A program made the translations under genes and the position numbers. Below, piece after piece: positions 1-9,950 of a DNA stretch of 64,000 nucleotides. The DNA comes from Nitrospira sp. (lineage in GTDB: Bacteria; Nitrospirota; Nitrospiria; Nitrospirales; Nitrospiraceae). The notes below the pieces were generated by a model, which ran no database searches, was not told the DNA's origin, and was given only the letters and a program-made list of their open reading frames with translations. Where the stretch lies: the NCBI GenBank assembly GCA_020853775.1, contig JADYYH010000067.1:1-64000 (forward strand), given 5' to 3'. How positions within the stretch are numbered: position 1 is the first letter of the stretch; every line of letters begins with the position of its first letter.

Positions 1-1
1 A

Positions 2-190
2 CGCGTTGCCGCGGATCGGCTGGCGGGGTTGTTCGCCCGTTACGCGGGGCGCGAGCGCTATAAAGTGACCGATCGAATCGAGGCCAAAGTGTTGGCGTGG
101 ACCACCCCACGCAAGCCAGTCGATGGGACCGCGCGCAAGCTGGACGCCGAACTGGGCGATCTCTCGCACATGACGGTGCCCCGCATGTGA
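2..190 (+). pseudogene. IS630-family transposase N-terminal fragment (plus-strand copy)
   Basis: Frame from nt 2 reads RVAADRLAGLFARYAGRERYKVTDRIEAKVLAWTTPRKPVDGTARKLDAELGDLSHMTVPRM*, an IS630-type helix-turn-helix segment; open at the window edge, stops at 188-190. Confidence 0.6.
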
Positions 191-547
191 CTGACCCCGA
201 GCTGCGCCGCCAGCTTGCGGGTGCTCCAGTGCGTGGAGCCGTCGGCCGGCGCCCGCCGCGTGGCTTCCAGGATACGGGTTTCCGTCTGTGCGCAGGGGCA
301 CTTGCCCGCGATGGCGACGGTACAACCCCGCCAACCGCTCCGCGGCAAACCGCCGGCGCCAGGTCGCCACAAAGCCGCGGCTGCACCCCACGGCGTGACA
401 CACGGCATTCCACGTCGCCCCTCCAGCCAGGAGCAGAATCACGCGGGCCCGCCGCGCGGTTTCGGCCCGTCCGGTCCGGTCCGGCTCCTCGCTTGTCTGC
501 GGAGTTCCATCCGGTCCCGTTTCGTCAGGACAATCGTCTTCTCCATG
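184..547 (-). pseudogene. IS630-family transposase N-terminal fragment (minus-strand copy, frameshifted)
   Basis: Minus strand reads MEKTIVLTKR... then, in another frame, ETRILEATRRAPADGSTHWSTRKLAAQLGVSHM, typical of IS630 HTH; the frame changes partway and the protein is truncated at SHM. Confidence 0.65.
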
Positions 548-556
548 AACACAAGT

Positions 557-1881
557 CAGTAGTGTCCCAACGTTTTCCAGGTATGCGTGCGTAAACGAAT
601 GCACCGCAACGGGTTTTCCATGATTTCGTCTGTCACCGACTTGAACCGTAAATGGATGGTTTGCGACCCTGCGATGAGGTCCATCGTGGGAGCACAGCAT
701 GTATGTGGGAAAGCTGGTGTTTGCGCAAATCATGGAGCATCTGCCGCTGCACACGTTTCGACGAATCGTGGTTCGCTATGCGGGCGAGCGGAAGGTGAAG
801 TCGTTCTCGTGCCTGGATCAGTTCCTGTGCCTGGCGTTCGCGCAACTGACCTTTCGGGAACGCCTGCGCGACATCGAAGCGTGTCTGTGCGCCCAGCGCT
901 CGAAGCGGTACCACCTCGGGATTCGTTCGATGATCGCACGCAATCCCCTCGCCAACGCGAATGCGGTGCGCGATTGGCGCATCTACGCAGACTTTGCGCA
1001 GAGCCTGATCGCGATCGCGCGTCCGCTGTATGTCGACGAACTGTTCGGGGGCGACTTGAAGGAGTCGGTCTATGCCCTGGATACGACCACCATCGATCTG
1101 TGCCTGTCGGTGTTTCCGTGGGCGCCATTTCGGCTGACCAAGGCGGCGGTCAAACTGCACACGCTGCTCGATCTGCGTGGCAACATCCCGGCCTTCCTCC
1201 ATATCAGCGACGGCACGCTGCACGCGGTCAACATCCTCGATCAGCTGTTGCCCGAGCCTGGCGCGTTCTACGTGATGGACCGGGGGGTCCTCGACGTCGA
1301 GCGTCTGTACCGCTTTCACGAAGCGGGCAGCTTCTTCGTGACCCGCGGCAAATCGAATCTCAACGTGCAACGCCGGTACTCGCACCCCATCGGCCGCACC
1401 ACGGGGCTGATCTGCGATCAGACCGTCGTCCTCACGGGCTTCTATTCGTACACAGGTTTCGAGGCGCCGCTGCGGCGCATTCGGCTGAAGGATGCCGCGA
1501 CCGACAAGACGGTGATCGTTCTCCCCAACAACTTCACGTTGCCGGCTTTCACGATTACCGAACTCTATCGATGTCGTTGGCAAGTCGAGTTGTTCTTCAA
1601 ATGGAGCAAGCAGCATCTTCGGATCACATCCTTTTTCGGCACGTCGGAGAACGCGGGGAAGTCACAAATCGGGATCGCAGTGTCGGTCTACGTCCTGGTC
1701 GCCATCGTCAAGAAGCGGCTGAGGCTCTCGACGACCCTCTATGAAATACTACAGATCTTGAGCCTGACCATGTTTGAACGAGTACCGTTAGCTCAACTAC
1801 TTGCACAGGCCGTACTTGAAGACATCGATCCTATTTCAGATAAACAGCTGATCTTGTTCGAGTAACGTTGGGACACTACTG
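557..1881 (+). mobile_element. IS4-family-like insertion sequence, complete
   Basis: 18-bp terminal inverted repeats CAGTAGTGTCCCAACGTT (557-574) and AACGTTGGGACACTACTG (1864-1881), flanked by 9-bp direct repeats AACACAAGT (548-556 and 1882-1890). Confidence 0.92.
699..1865 (+). CDS. IS4-family transposase
   Basis: 388-aa ORF filling the element; DTTTIDLCLS and YRCRWQVELFFKWSKQHLRI (YREK-like) motifs typical of IS4 DDE transposases. Confidence 0.9.
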   Translation: MYVGKLVFAQIMEHLPLHTFRRIVVRYAGERKVKSFSCLDQFLCLAFAQLTFRERLRDIEACLCAQRSKRYHLGIRSMIARNPLANANAVRDWRIYADFAQSLIAIARPLYVDELFGGDLKESVYALDTTTIDLCLSVFPWAPFRLTKAAVKLHTLLDLRGNIPAFLHISDGTLHAVNILDQLLPEPGAFYVMDRGVLDVERLYRFHEAGSFFVTRGKSNLNVQRRYSHPIGRTTGLICDQTVVLTGFYSYTGFEAPLRRIRLKDAATDKTVIVLPNNFTLPAFTITELYRCRWQVELFFKWSKQHLRITSFFGTSENAGKSQIGIAVSVYVLVAIVKKRLRLSTTLYEILQILSLTMFERVPLAQLLAQAVLEDIDPISDKQLILFE

Positions 1882-2092
1882 AACACAAGTATAGTCTATA
1901 AATGGGTGTTACAGTCCACTAGTGGCAACAGGGGATCGTATATGAAGCCATGATTGCGCTGTCAGTCATACGGTTCCGACGATCCAACGATGTGCGCATG
2001 ACATAGAGAAATATCCGCCTGAGGCGGGGCCGAATAGAGGCTTTCGCGGACCATAAGCGATCTCCGAAGTGCGAGGTGAGGAGTACAACATC

Positions 2093-4219
2093 ATGACGGA
2101 AGTGCTTGAGGGACGTCCCACACTACGGGGGGCAACATGGGACGGCGAGGGCACCAACTTCAGCCTGTTCTCCGCTCATGCGACGAATGTGGAGGTGTGC
2201 CTGTTCGATCCGACCGGGGAAAAAGAAATCGAACGCCTATCCTTGCCCGAATATACCGATCAGATCTGGCATGGATATTTGCCCGGCGTCCATCCGGGGA
2301 CGCCCTATGGGTATCGTGTCCACGGTCCGTATGAGCCTGAAGCCGGGCATCGCTTTAACCCAAATAAGTTGCTGCTCGATCCTTATGCCTTTGCCCATAT
2401 GGGGGAGCTGCAGTGGAACCCCGCGCTGTTCGGTTATCACATGGAGTCCGGTGATGATCGGACGTTTGATGAACGCGACAGTGCGCCATTCATGTCATGC
2501 CGAAGTGCACGGTAGTCGATCAAAACTTCGATTGGTCGGGGCCGCGAGATCGAAAGGCCATCCCGTGGGACGATACGGTCATTTACGAAATGCACGTGCG
2601 AGGTTTCACGAAGCTCCATCCGGCAGTGCCGCCCGCGCTCCAGGGAACCTATGAAGGGCTTGCGACGAAAGAGGTGCTGGAATATCTGCAATCGTTGGGG
2701 GTCACCTCCATTGAGCTGCTGCCCATCCACACCTTTGTTCATGATAGTCACCTGCTGGACAAAGGGCTGACGAATTATTGGGGCTATAACAGCATTGGCT
2801 TTTTTGCGCCGGACCCGCGGTATGCCGCGAATCGGCCTGAAAGCGTCCGAGAATGCAAAGAAATGATTGCCCGGCTGCACGACGCGGGCTTCGAGGTCAT
2901 TCTGGACGTCGTGTACAACCATACCGCGGAAGGCAATGAGCTCGGTCCCACGCTGTCTTTCAAGGGGATCGACAATGCCAGCTATTATCGTCTCCAGCCC
3001 GAGCAACCACGCTATTACATAAATGACACCGGGACCGGGAATACCCTGAATCTCAGTCATCCGCGGGCCATTCAATTGGTGACGGATAGCTTGCGGTACG
3101 CCGTTCAGCAGATGCACGTGGACGGGTTTCGATTCGACCTTGGAACGATTCTCGCCCGCGAGCCGAATGGATTCGATAACCGGAGTGGCTTCCTGAAGGT
3201 GTGTAGTCAGGATCCGCTGCTGGCCACAGTCAAGCTGATAGCCGAACCCTGGGATTGTGGGCCCGGTGGATATCAGGTCGGCGGATTCCCTCCGGGATGG
3301 GCCGAGTGGAACGACAAATTTCGAGATGATGTGCGCGATTTTTGGCGCGGCGAATTGGCTGCCACCACGCTCGCAGATCGACTCTGCGCGTCGGCGTCAG
3401 TCTTTAATCATCAGGGCAGGCGGCCTTGGTCCTGCGTCAACTTCGTCACGGCACACGATGGTTTTACGCTGCATGATGTGGTGGCCTTTAACGAGAAGCA
3501 TAACGAGGCGAACGGGGAGGACAACCAGGATGGCTCCTCCAACAATCGTTCATGGAATTGTGGCGCCGAGGGGCCGACGGAGGATTCCGCGATCAACGCG
3601 TTGCGTGACCGCCAGATGCGCAATCTCATGGGGACCTTGCTGCTTTCCCAAGGCACGCCGATGGTGCCGGCAGGCGATGAATTCGGGCGTACCCAACACG
3701 GCAACAACAACGCCTATTGTCAGGACAACGAGATCAGTTGGGTGGATTGGACGTTGCTCGACACACGATCCCCTCTCTTCCAATTCGTCAAACAGCTGAT
3801 CGCGTTCCGTCACCAGTATCCCATTTTACGGCGCAATCTCTTTTTAACAGGACAGCCCGTTGAGAACTCCGATGTTCGGGATGTGACCTGGATCAACGCC
3901 AATGGCGGGCCGATGGAAGAGCAGCACTGGAGCGATACGACGATCCATTGTTTCGGCATGCTCCTGGACGGGCGGGCGCCGACAACTGGGGAAGGATGTA
4001 ACGGTACTGGTCCTGATCAACGGGCATCATGAGCCCGTCCAGTTTACATTGCCTCCTTGTGTCGGTGCGTCCGAATGGTCACTCCTGCTGGATACCAATC
4101 TGCCGGAACGCCCGCAAGCTCACACCTTCAAGATGGGAGCGCAGTACCTTCTGACGGATCGCTCGCTGGTGTTACTCGTGTTGGGAGCGAAGCGCACGGT
4201 GGATGTCATTCCTGTCTAG
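2093..4219 (+). pseudogene. glgX: glycogen debranching enzyme GlgX, two frameshifts
   Basis: Three consecutive segments (2093-2494 frame 2; 2495-~3975 frame 1; ~3980-4219 frame 2) together give a GlgX-like GH13 protein (VDGFRFDL, AEPWD, TAHDGFTL). Confidence 0.85.
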
Positions 4220-4294
4220 ACATCGGAGTGGATGGGGGATCATCGCTCGACCGATGGTCTCTCCAGCAGCCGGTCCATGGATTTCTGAGCTTCC

Positions 4295-5527
4295 TTACAC
4301 CCGGTCTCCGACGGGGTCCCAGTCGTGGTCTCGTTCGACGGCGCCGATCAGGCGTTCAAACACGTCCGGGATGGCGCCGGTGACCCGGCTCCAGTTGGAG
4401 ATCATGGGTACGCCGAGCGGGTCTTCCAGAAATGCTTCGGTGGCGATCTTCATGCCTTTCAGAAAGACCTCGACGGCCATCCGTTCGGCATGCCGGTCGA
4501 ACTGCAAACTGTTGATGGCGGCGTCGTTCTGATATCGTGTGATGGCTTCCTGCGCCGACTGAAGGTAGGTCGCGCGCAAGGTTTTGAGCACGCCCTCTGA
4601 TAACACCACCCCTTCGCTCGCGAGATTCCGGAACAACGACTTGGTGATGTCCACACACATTTTCTGCAGCCCCTGTTCGGCATTGTCGGCCGACAAGCCC
4701 TGGTGCTTGTGTTCGTAAGCGTCGGCGATATCAGCCTGGCAGATCCGTCTGAGTGCGCAGTTGCGATAGATCTCGGACAACACACCGACTTCCAACCCCC
4801 AATCGCCGGGCACCCGGTTGATCCAGGCGAGGTCACGGACCATGGCAAATTCGCCCGCGAGCGGGTAGCGGAAACTATCGAGGAAGGTGAGCAATGGGTG
4901 AGCCCCGGCCACTTGCTGGAGACTGCGAATCAGCGGGGTGAAATACAGGCGCGTCACCCGGCCGTGCAGGCGATTCGTGACCCGGCTGTAGTAGCCCTTG
5001 CAGAACTCGTAACCTAGATTGGTGTTGACGATCGGGTAGCAAAGTCTGGCGAGGTATTCGCGGTTATAGCTAAGGATGTCGCAGTCGTGCAGCGCGATGA
5101 CGTTGCTTTCCCCCCGGGCCAGGACATAGCCGAAGGCCATCCAGCACCCCCGGCCTTTGCCTTGTAAGCCTGTGTCGAGTTCAGCCTGGGCCAGCAATTT
5201 CAGGATGTCTTGAATGCCGGCGCCGTCGTTCCAGACGATGCGGACTCGTTGTGGGAGCACGGAAAAAAATTGTTTGGCCAGGCGGAACTCCAGCGCCGAC
5301 GCGCGATCGAGCGAGATGACAATCTCGTTGACGTACCGGATGTCCTTCAGGACCTCGACGATATGTTTCAGCGCGGGGTTCTCCAGCTCGGAATAGAGCG
5401 AGGGGAGGACGAGGGCGATCGGGTTCGAGGCCGCGTGACGCTCCAACTCTTTTTCCAGTTGCTCGAGGTTGGAGCCGCCGAGGCGGTGCAACACGGTCAC
5501 GAGACCGTTCTGATGAAAATCCGACAT
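4295..5527 (-). CDS. glycosyltransferase related to glucosyl-3-phosphoglycerate synthase
   Basis: ORF with MSDFHQNGLVTVLHRL start; GKGRGCWMAFGYVLA, IALHDCDI and PLAGEFAM motifs resembling GpgS/GT81-type enzymes. Confidence 0.65.
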   Translation of the reverse strand: MSDFHQNGLVTVLHRLGGSNLEQLEKELERHAASNPIALVLPSLYSELENPALKHIVEVLKDIRYVNEIVISLDRASALEFRLAKQFFSVLPQRVRIVWNDGAGIQDILKLLAQAELDTGLQGKGRGCWMAFGYVLARGESNVIALHDCDILSYNREYLARLCYPIVNTNLGYEFCKGYYSRVTNRLHGRVTRLYFTPLIRSLQQVAGAHPLLTFLDSFRYPLAGEFAMVRDLAWINRVPGDWGLEVGVLSEIYRNCALRRICQADIADAYEHKHQGLSADNAEQGLQKMCVDITKSLFRNLASEGVVLSEGVLKTLRATYLQSAQEAITRYQNDAAINSLQFDRHAERMAVEVFLKGMKIATEAFLEDPLGVPMISNWSRVTGAIPDVFERLIGAVERDHDWDPVGDRV

Positions 5528-5672
5528 GATCCCTCCTGTGCGGGTGGGGAGAGGGTGGCTGTTGTTGTTAATACCCGGTGCGGTAGGGAACGATTCCATC
5601 ACTGGAGGCAGACACCAACCGTGCCAAGCGGGTGTGTGCCAAGCGGGTGAATGTGCTGAGAGGAGATCGCTG

Positions 5673-6974
5673 CTACTGCGCCGGAGGCATGGCCTTGCTC
5701 GTCACGACCGACTTCACGATCTTGGCTCGTTTCACAGACTCCAGAAAGCGGTCCGGAGGCTCAGGATTGGGCAGATTCACTTCGACGGAATACCATCCCG
5801 ATTTCATCGGCCCCTTCTTGATCCCATTGAGTTCCTGCACGAGATCTTCAATGCTCTTCTCCGTGGTGCCGTCCTGGAAGGCGACCCAGAACATGAAGGC
5901 CTGGCGATCGGCGTCACGAAGATTATCCGACACGGGGACCGCAGTCGGCGCCGGGGTCTCCTTCGGCGGCTCGCTTTTTGCGACGACGACCGGTTTGGAT
6001 GAGGCATTGGCTTTGGCGACTTCAAGTGAGGTCAGCGCCAGACGCGCATGCAACTCCCGATTGCGGCTTTCGAGCAAGGCGACCTGTTTCACCAACGTTT
6101 CATTGACCGACTTCACCGCTTGGAGATCCTGCCGCACCAGCTCACGGTCGGCTTCCATCGCACTCGCGGCGACACGCATACCGGTTTGGATTTCCTGCGC
6201 GACATCGGTTTTCACCGTCTTGAGGTCTTCCTGCACGGCGACGACTTGCGCGTTGAGGCGTTGTTGCGTATGGGCGACCGTATCGATCAGGGTATTCAAT
6301 TGCGCAACGCGATCCTGCTCGGCGCGCGAGACGGCCATCGCGGCCGATTGTGATTCGACGAGCTGTGCGAGTTGCTGGTGGACCTTATCAATCTGGTCTT
6401 GGGTCGATTGCCGCGCGGCCAATTCTTCTTCCACCTGGTGCGCCCGATCTTCTGCCCCCACCCACGCCGGAATGCGTTCAGCCAGCAGCGCGACGACTCC
6501 CACGGCCAGGACGATTTGCGCGAAGGCCGTCGTCATGGACCACACGGGGCTTCCCTGTGTGGAGGCCACGTTGGCACCGGCCGGCAACCCGATGGCGGTG
6601 ACCAGATGAGCCCACCAACCAGGGGCGACCTCATAGGTCGCCCGCAACGAACCGCCGTCGAAGTGATTTTGCACATGGAGATTGAGGCTGCCGTTGCCGA
6701 CGGGGATACGCACGCTCTTCTGGCCGGCCTCGGGAGCCACGCAGCCGCCGATCAGCACGCCGGACTCGCTGCGGAGCTCCAGGTGTTGGATGCTGCGCTC
6801 GCGGGCCGTATAGGCGAAGGAGGGATCGGCCTGAGCGCAATTCAACGTGCCGATGCGCTCGTGGTTGACCAGGACCTGGAGAAAACCAGGGCGTTCTTCC
6901 GCCGCGCGACGCGGCTGGTCATCCAGCGCGTCAAGCAGATGTGCGCGATAGTCGTTGAGCTCTGGTGTTTCCAT
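5673..6974 (-). CDS. membrane-anchored coiled-coil protein, possible anti-sigma/regulatory partner of the upstream gene
   Basis: Hydrophobic segment (MTTAFAQIVLAVGVVALLA) followed by long coiled coil and C-terminal globular region; start region overlaps the upstream CDS end. Confidence 0.6.
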   Translation of the reverse strand: METPELNDYRAHLLDALDDQPRRAAEERPGFLQVLVNHERIGTLNCAQADPSFAYTARERSIQHLELRSESGVLIGGCVAPEAGQKSVRIPVGNGSLNLHVQNHFDGGSLRATYEVAPGWWAHLVTAIGLPAGANVASTQGSPVWSMTTAFAQIVLAVGVVALLAERIPAWVGAEDRAHQVEEELAARQSTQDQIDKVHQQLAQLVESQSAAMAVSRAEQDRVAQLNTLIDTVAHTQQRLNAQVVAVQEDLKTVKTDVAQEIQTGMRVAASAMEADRELVRQDLQAVKSVNETLVKQVALLESRNRELHARLALTSLEVAKANASSKPVVVAKSEPPKETPAPTAVPVSDNLRDADRQAFMFWVAFQDGTTEKSIEDLVQELNGIKKGPMKSGWYSVEVNLPNPEPPDRFLESVKRAKIVKSVVTSKAMPPAQ

Positions 6975-7893
6975 GGTGTCGTCCTCCGCGATCGCCTCCA
7001 AAGAGAGCGAGGACGCCTCCCTTTTTCAGCGGATGTATATGGAGATTGACGTGCGGCTTCAACCCGTTGCTGACCTCGGCTTGCCGGCGATCTGCGACTT
7101 CCAGAAAACAATCGCGGCAAAACGCCAGATGCCAGACGCGGTAGTCGTGGCCGTAGTCATCGTGAAAAAGTTGCCCCCACTTCTGTTCCGACAAGCAGGG
7201 GTAATGTTCCGGTTCGCTCTTTCGATAATGGGATTGTAAGACGGGCATCAGGCGATCCACTTCGTTATTGAGGTGGTCGGGTCTGGTGCGCAGTTCCTGC
7301 TCCAGGATTTCAATTTCCGAGCCGCTCAGCCCGGTTTCATTCATCGTGCGTTGCCATCCCGATTGGCGCCACCGCTCGAAGTTCTTATAGACGCGCTGAC
7401 TTTCCGCCTGTCCGAAGCCCAGCAGTTTCACCACATGGGCCTGGCTGAATCCATAGAAGTGATAAAACAGGGCGATCAGCGCATCGCGGCTGACGACGGC
7501 GCGGGAGGCCAGGCCATCGAGAAACCGTCCCACCGGCGTCAGTAGCTCCTTGTGGTAACACAAGGGGTCCGGCTGGCTGAAGGATTTTGCAATCAGGCTG
7601 TCTAACAGGAAAAACGGCCTGCAGGGCACTTCCGTGCGGCCGAAAACCACAAAACGCTCCACCAATTCATACCCCCAGCGAAGCGCGAGTTTTTCGTGGG
7701 TGATATCGTCACCCCATTGATTCGTTTCACGCAGGAAGCGCTTGGTCTGACCGGTGGCACGGTCCAACAATTCCGGCAGCGACTTTGTGACCAGCTCATC
7801 GAACTCCCGTTCGGTGGTCACGACATTGTTGAGTCGTGCAGAAAAAGGTTGGCCGTCCCGCATCGTCCTTCCGTCCGGCATCTTAGGAGACAT
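6931..7893 (-). CDS. divergent sigma-factor-like/HTH protein
   Basis: RDALIALFYHFYGFSQAHVVKLLGFGQAESQRVYKNFERWRQSGW looks like a sigma region 4-type HTH; 3' end overlaps the next CDS. Confidence 0.45.
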   Translation of the reverse strand: MSPKMPDGRTMRDGQPFSARLNNVVTTEREFDELVTKSLPELLDRATGQTKRFLRETNQWGDDITHEKLALRWGYELVERFVVFGRTEVPCRPFFLLDSLIAKSFSQPDPLCYHKELLTPVGRFLDGLASRAVVSRDALIALFYHFYGFSQAHVVKLLGFGQAESQRVYKNFERWRQSGWQRTMNETGLSGSEIEILEQELRTRPDHLNNEVDRLMPVLQSHYRKSEPEHYPCLSEQKWGQLFHDDYGHDYRVWHLAFCRDCFLEVADRRQAEVSNGLKPHVNLHIHPLKKGGVLALFGGDRGGRHHGNTRAQRLSRTSA

Positions 7894-8084
7894 AGTGGCG
7901 AATTCCCCAGCAAATGACAATTCGACAAGTCCGCTCCTAGAAGACCACATTTGTCCATGAAGGGTCAATGGGGGACTGCGGCGATCCCCGCGCTGTATCA
8001 GGCTGAAACAGGCCTCCAGGTCGATGGAAATGGGTGGCGCGTCGCCGGCAGGAACGGATCGGCTCCGAGGAAGCGGAGCCCCCC

Positions 8085-9737
8085 CTACGGACGGTCGGTG
8101 GAGAGTCGCTTGGCCAGCCGTCTGGCGAGCCGCATCATGGCCGGGGAACGGTCGGAGGGATCGAGTAACACGTTGATGACGTACGGCTGGCTGGGATCCG
8201 CCAAGGCCTTGGCCAGTGTGTCGACGAATTCACCGTGGGTGGCGACACGCGAGCCCTGTCCCCCGCCAATGAGGTCGCAGATGCGTTCGTACCGCCATTC
8301 GTGAATGTCGTTAAACGGCCCTTCCAGGATCTCGCGTTCGGTGGAATAGCCGTGATTATTCAAGACGATCACGACCGGCGCCTGCCGGTATCGCACGGCG
8401 GTGGAGAGTTCCGAACCAGTCATCTGGAAAGCCCCGTCTCCCACCAGCACAATCGGTCGCAAGGACGGATCGGCGAACGAGGCCCCGACGGCTGCCGGGA
8501 CGGCAAAGCCCATCGACGTATAGTACGCCGGCGACAGAAACTCGAAGCGCCGGTGAACGTGCAGATCCACGGAGGCAAACAGCGATTCGCCCACATCGGC
8601 GATGACCAGCGTTTTCTCCTCCAACACCGTATCGAGATGGCGGAAGACGCCGTGCAGACTGACCGAGGCTTCGGCTGGAGGCATGGGTTCTTCCGGAACG
8701 CGTGGAGCGGGAAGCTGTGGCTTGGGGAACGCGGGCAGCGGCGCATTGGCGAGCCCTCTGACGAAGTCTTCGAACCGGATGGAATCGTATCGATGGTGCT
8801 TGATGGCGACGCGATCCGCGGTGGCGTGGATGGTATGGCCGTCGGAAAACAGGGCGCTACGGGCGTCCAGATCTTCCACGTCCGACAGGATCGAACCGAG
8901 GATCAGGAGGCAGTCGGTCTGGTTGACGAACTCCTTCACTTCGTCGCGGGCGACCAAGCCGCTGTAGACGCCTACGTAGAGCGGGTGGTCTTCACGGATG
9001 ATGGACTTCCCGAGGAGGGTGGAGGCGATCGGCACGTTCAACCGTTCGACCAGTTTCGTCAACTCGTCATGCAGTCCGAAGCGGCCCACTTCAGCGCCGG
9101 CTAAAATCACCGGACGTTTCGCCGACTCCAACATCGCACGCACCTCGGCCAGGGCTTCATTTAAGGCGGCCTTGTCGGTCGATTCGTCCATGATGCTGGT
9201 TGTATGGGAGGTGTAGGCCAGCGGCACATGCACCATGTCGCGCGGGATTTCGAGGTAGATCGGGCGTCGATAGCGCAACAAAGCGGCAAACGCGCGATCC
9301 ATTTCGCGCTCCGCCGTCAGCGGATCGTCCAGGCTGACCGCCGCTACCGTCATTTTTTCAAACACCTCACGTTGGGTCGAGAATTCGCGGACCATGTGGT
9401 GCAGGTAGGGATTGCGTGCGCGCTCCGACAGTCCTGGTGATCCGGTCAACAACACGACGGGTGATCGTTCCGCATAGGCGCAGGCAATGGCATTGACCGT
9501 GTTGAGTCCCCCGACACAATAGGTGACGCAGAGGGCGCCGATGCCGTTGATCCGCGCATAGGCGTCGGCAGCAAAGCCGGCGCAGTCTTCCCGCGTGGTG
9601 GCCACATGTTGGATCGGCGAGGACTCCATTAATTTATAGAGGCCCAGCACATAGTCGCCGGGAATGCCGAACATATGGCGGACACCGAGGCGATGAAGCC
9701 GATCCAACACTGCCGTGCCGATGGTGTGTGTCGTCAT
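8085..9737 (-). CDS. thiamine pyrophosphate-dependent alpha-keto acid decarboxylase (pyruvate/indolepyruvate decarboxylase-like)
   Basis: MTTHTIGTAVLDRLHRLGVRHMFGIPGDYVL; TREDCAGFAADAYAR; GDGAFQMTGSELSTAVRY TPP motif. Confidence 0.85.
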   Translation of the reverse strand: MTTHTIGTAVLDRLHRLGVRHMFGIPGDYVLGLYKLMESSPIQHVATTREDCAGFAADAYARINGIGALCVTYCVGGLNTVNAIACAYAERSPVVLLTGSPGLSERARNPYLHHMVREFSTQREVFEKMTVAAVSLDDPLTAEREMDRAFAALLRYRRPIYLEIPRDMVHVPLAYTSHTTSIMDESTDKAALNEALAEVRAMLESAKRPVILAGAEVGRFGLHDELTKLVERLNVPIASTLLGKSIIREDHPLYVGVYSGLVARDEVKEFVNQTDCLLILGSILSDVEDLDARSALFSDGHTIHATADRVAIKHHRYDSIRFEDFVRGLANAPLPAFPKPQLPAPRVPEEPMPPAEASVSLHGVFRHLDTVLEEKTLVIADVGESLFASVDLHVHRRFEFLSPAYYTSMGFAVPAAVGASFADPSLRPIVLVGDGAFQMTGSELSTAVRYRQAPVVIVLNNHGYSTEREILEGPFNDIHEWRYERICDLIGGGQGSRVATHGEFVDTLAKALADPSQPYVINVLLDPSDRSPAMMRLARRLAKRLSTDRP

Positions 9738-9950
9738 AAAGGTGGCCGCTCCGTTAGCAGGTGGCGAGGCGCTGTACGCTCTTCTCGCAGCAAACCATAG
9801 GTGCCAGGGAAGGTCAAGCGCGCGAACGATCATGCCGCACGATCATGCCGCACGGTTGCTTCGTGGCGTGATTTCAGGCACCCTCGTGGGCCATTTGCAT
9901 CGCGTCAGCACCATGCCATTGATCATCTGCATCCTGGATACACATCGACC

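Noticed and set aside
633-1616. 327-aa minus-strand ORF opposite the IS4 transposase (also 587..1744 +)
   Set aside because: Antisense/alternate-frame shadow of the transposase in GC-rich DNA; no recognisable family.
5632-6609. 325-aa plus-strand ORF opposite the coiled-coil protein
   Set aside because: Ser/Cys/Arg-rich antisense translation without domain features.
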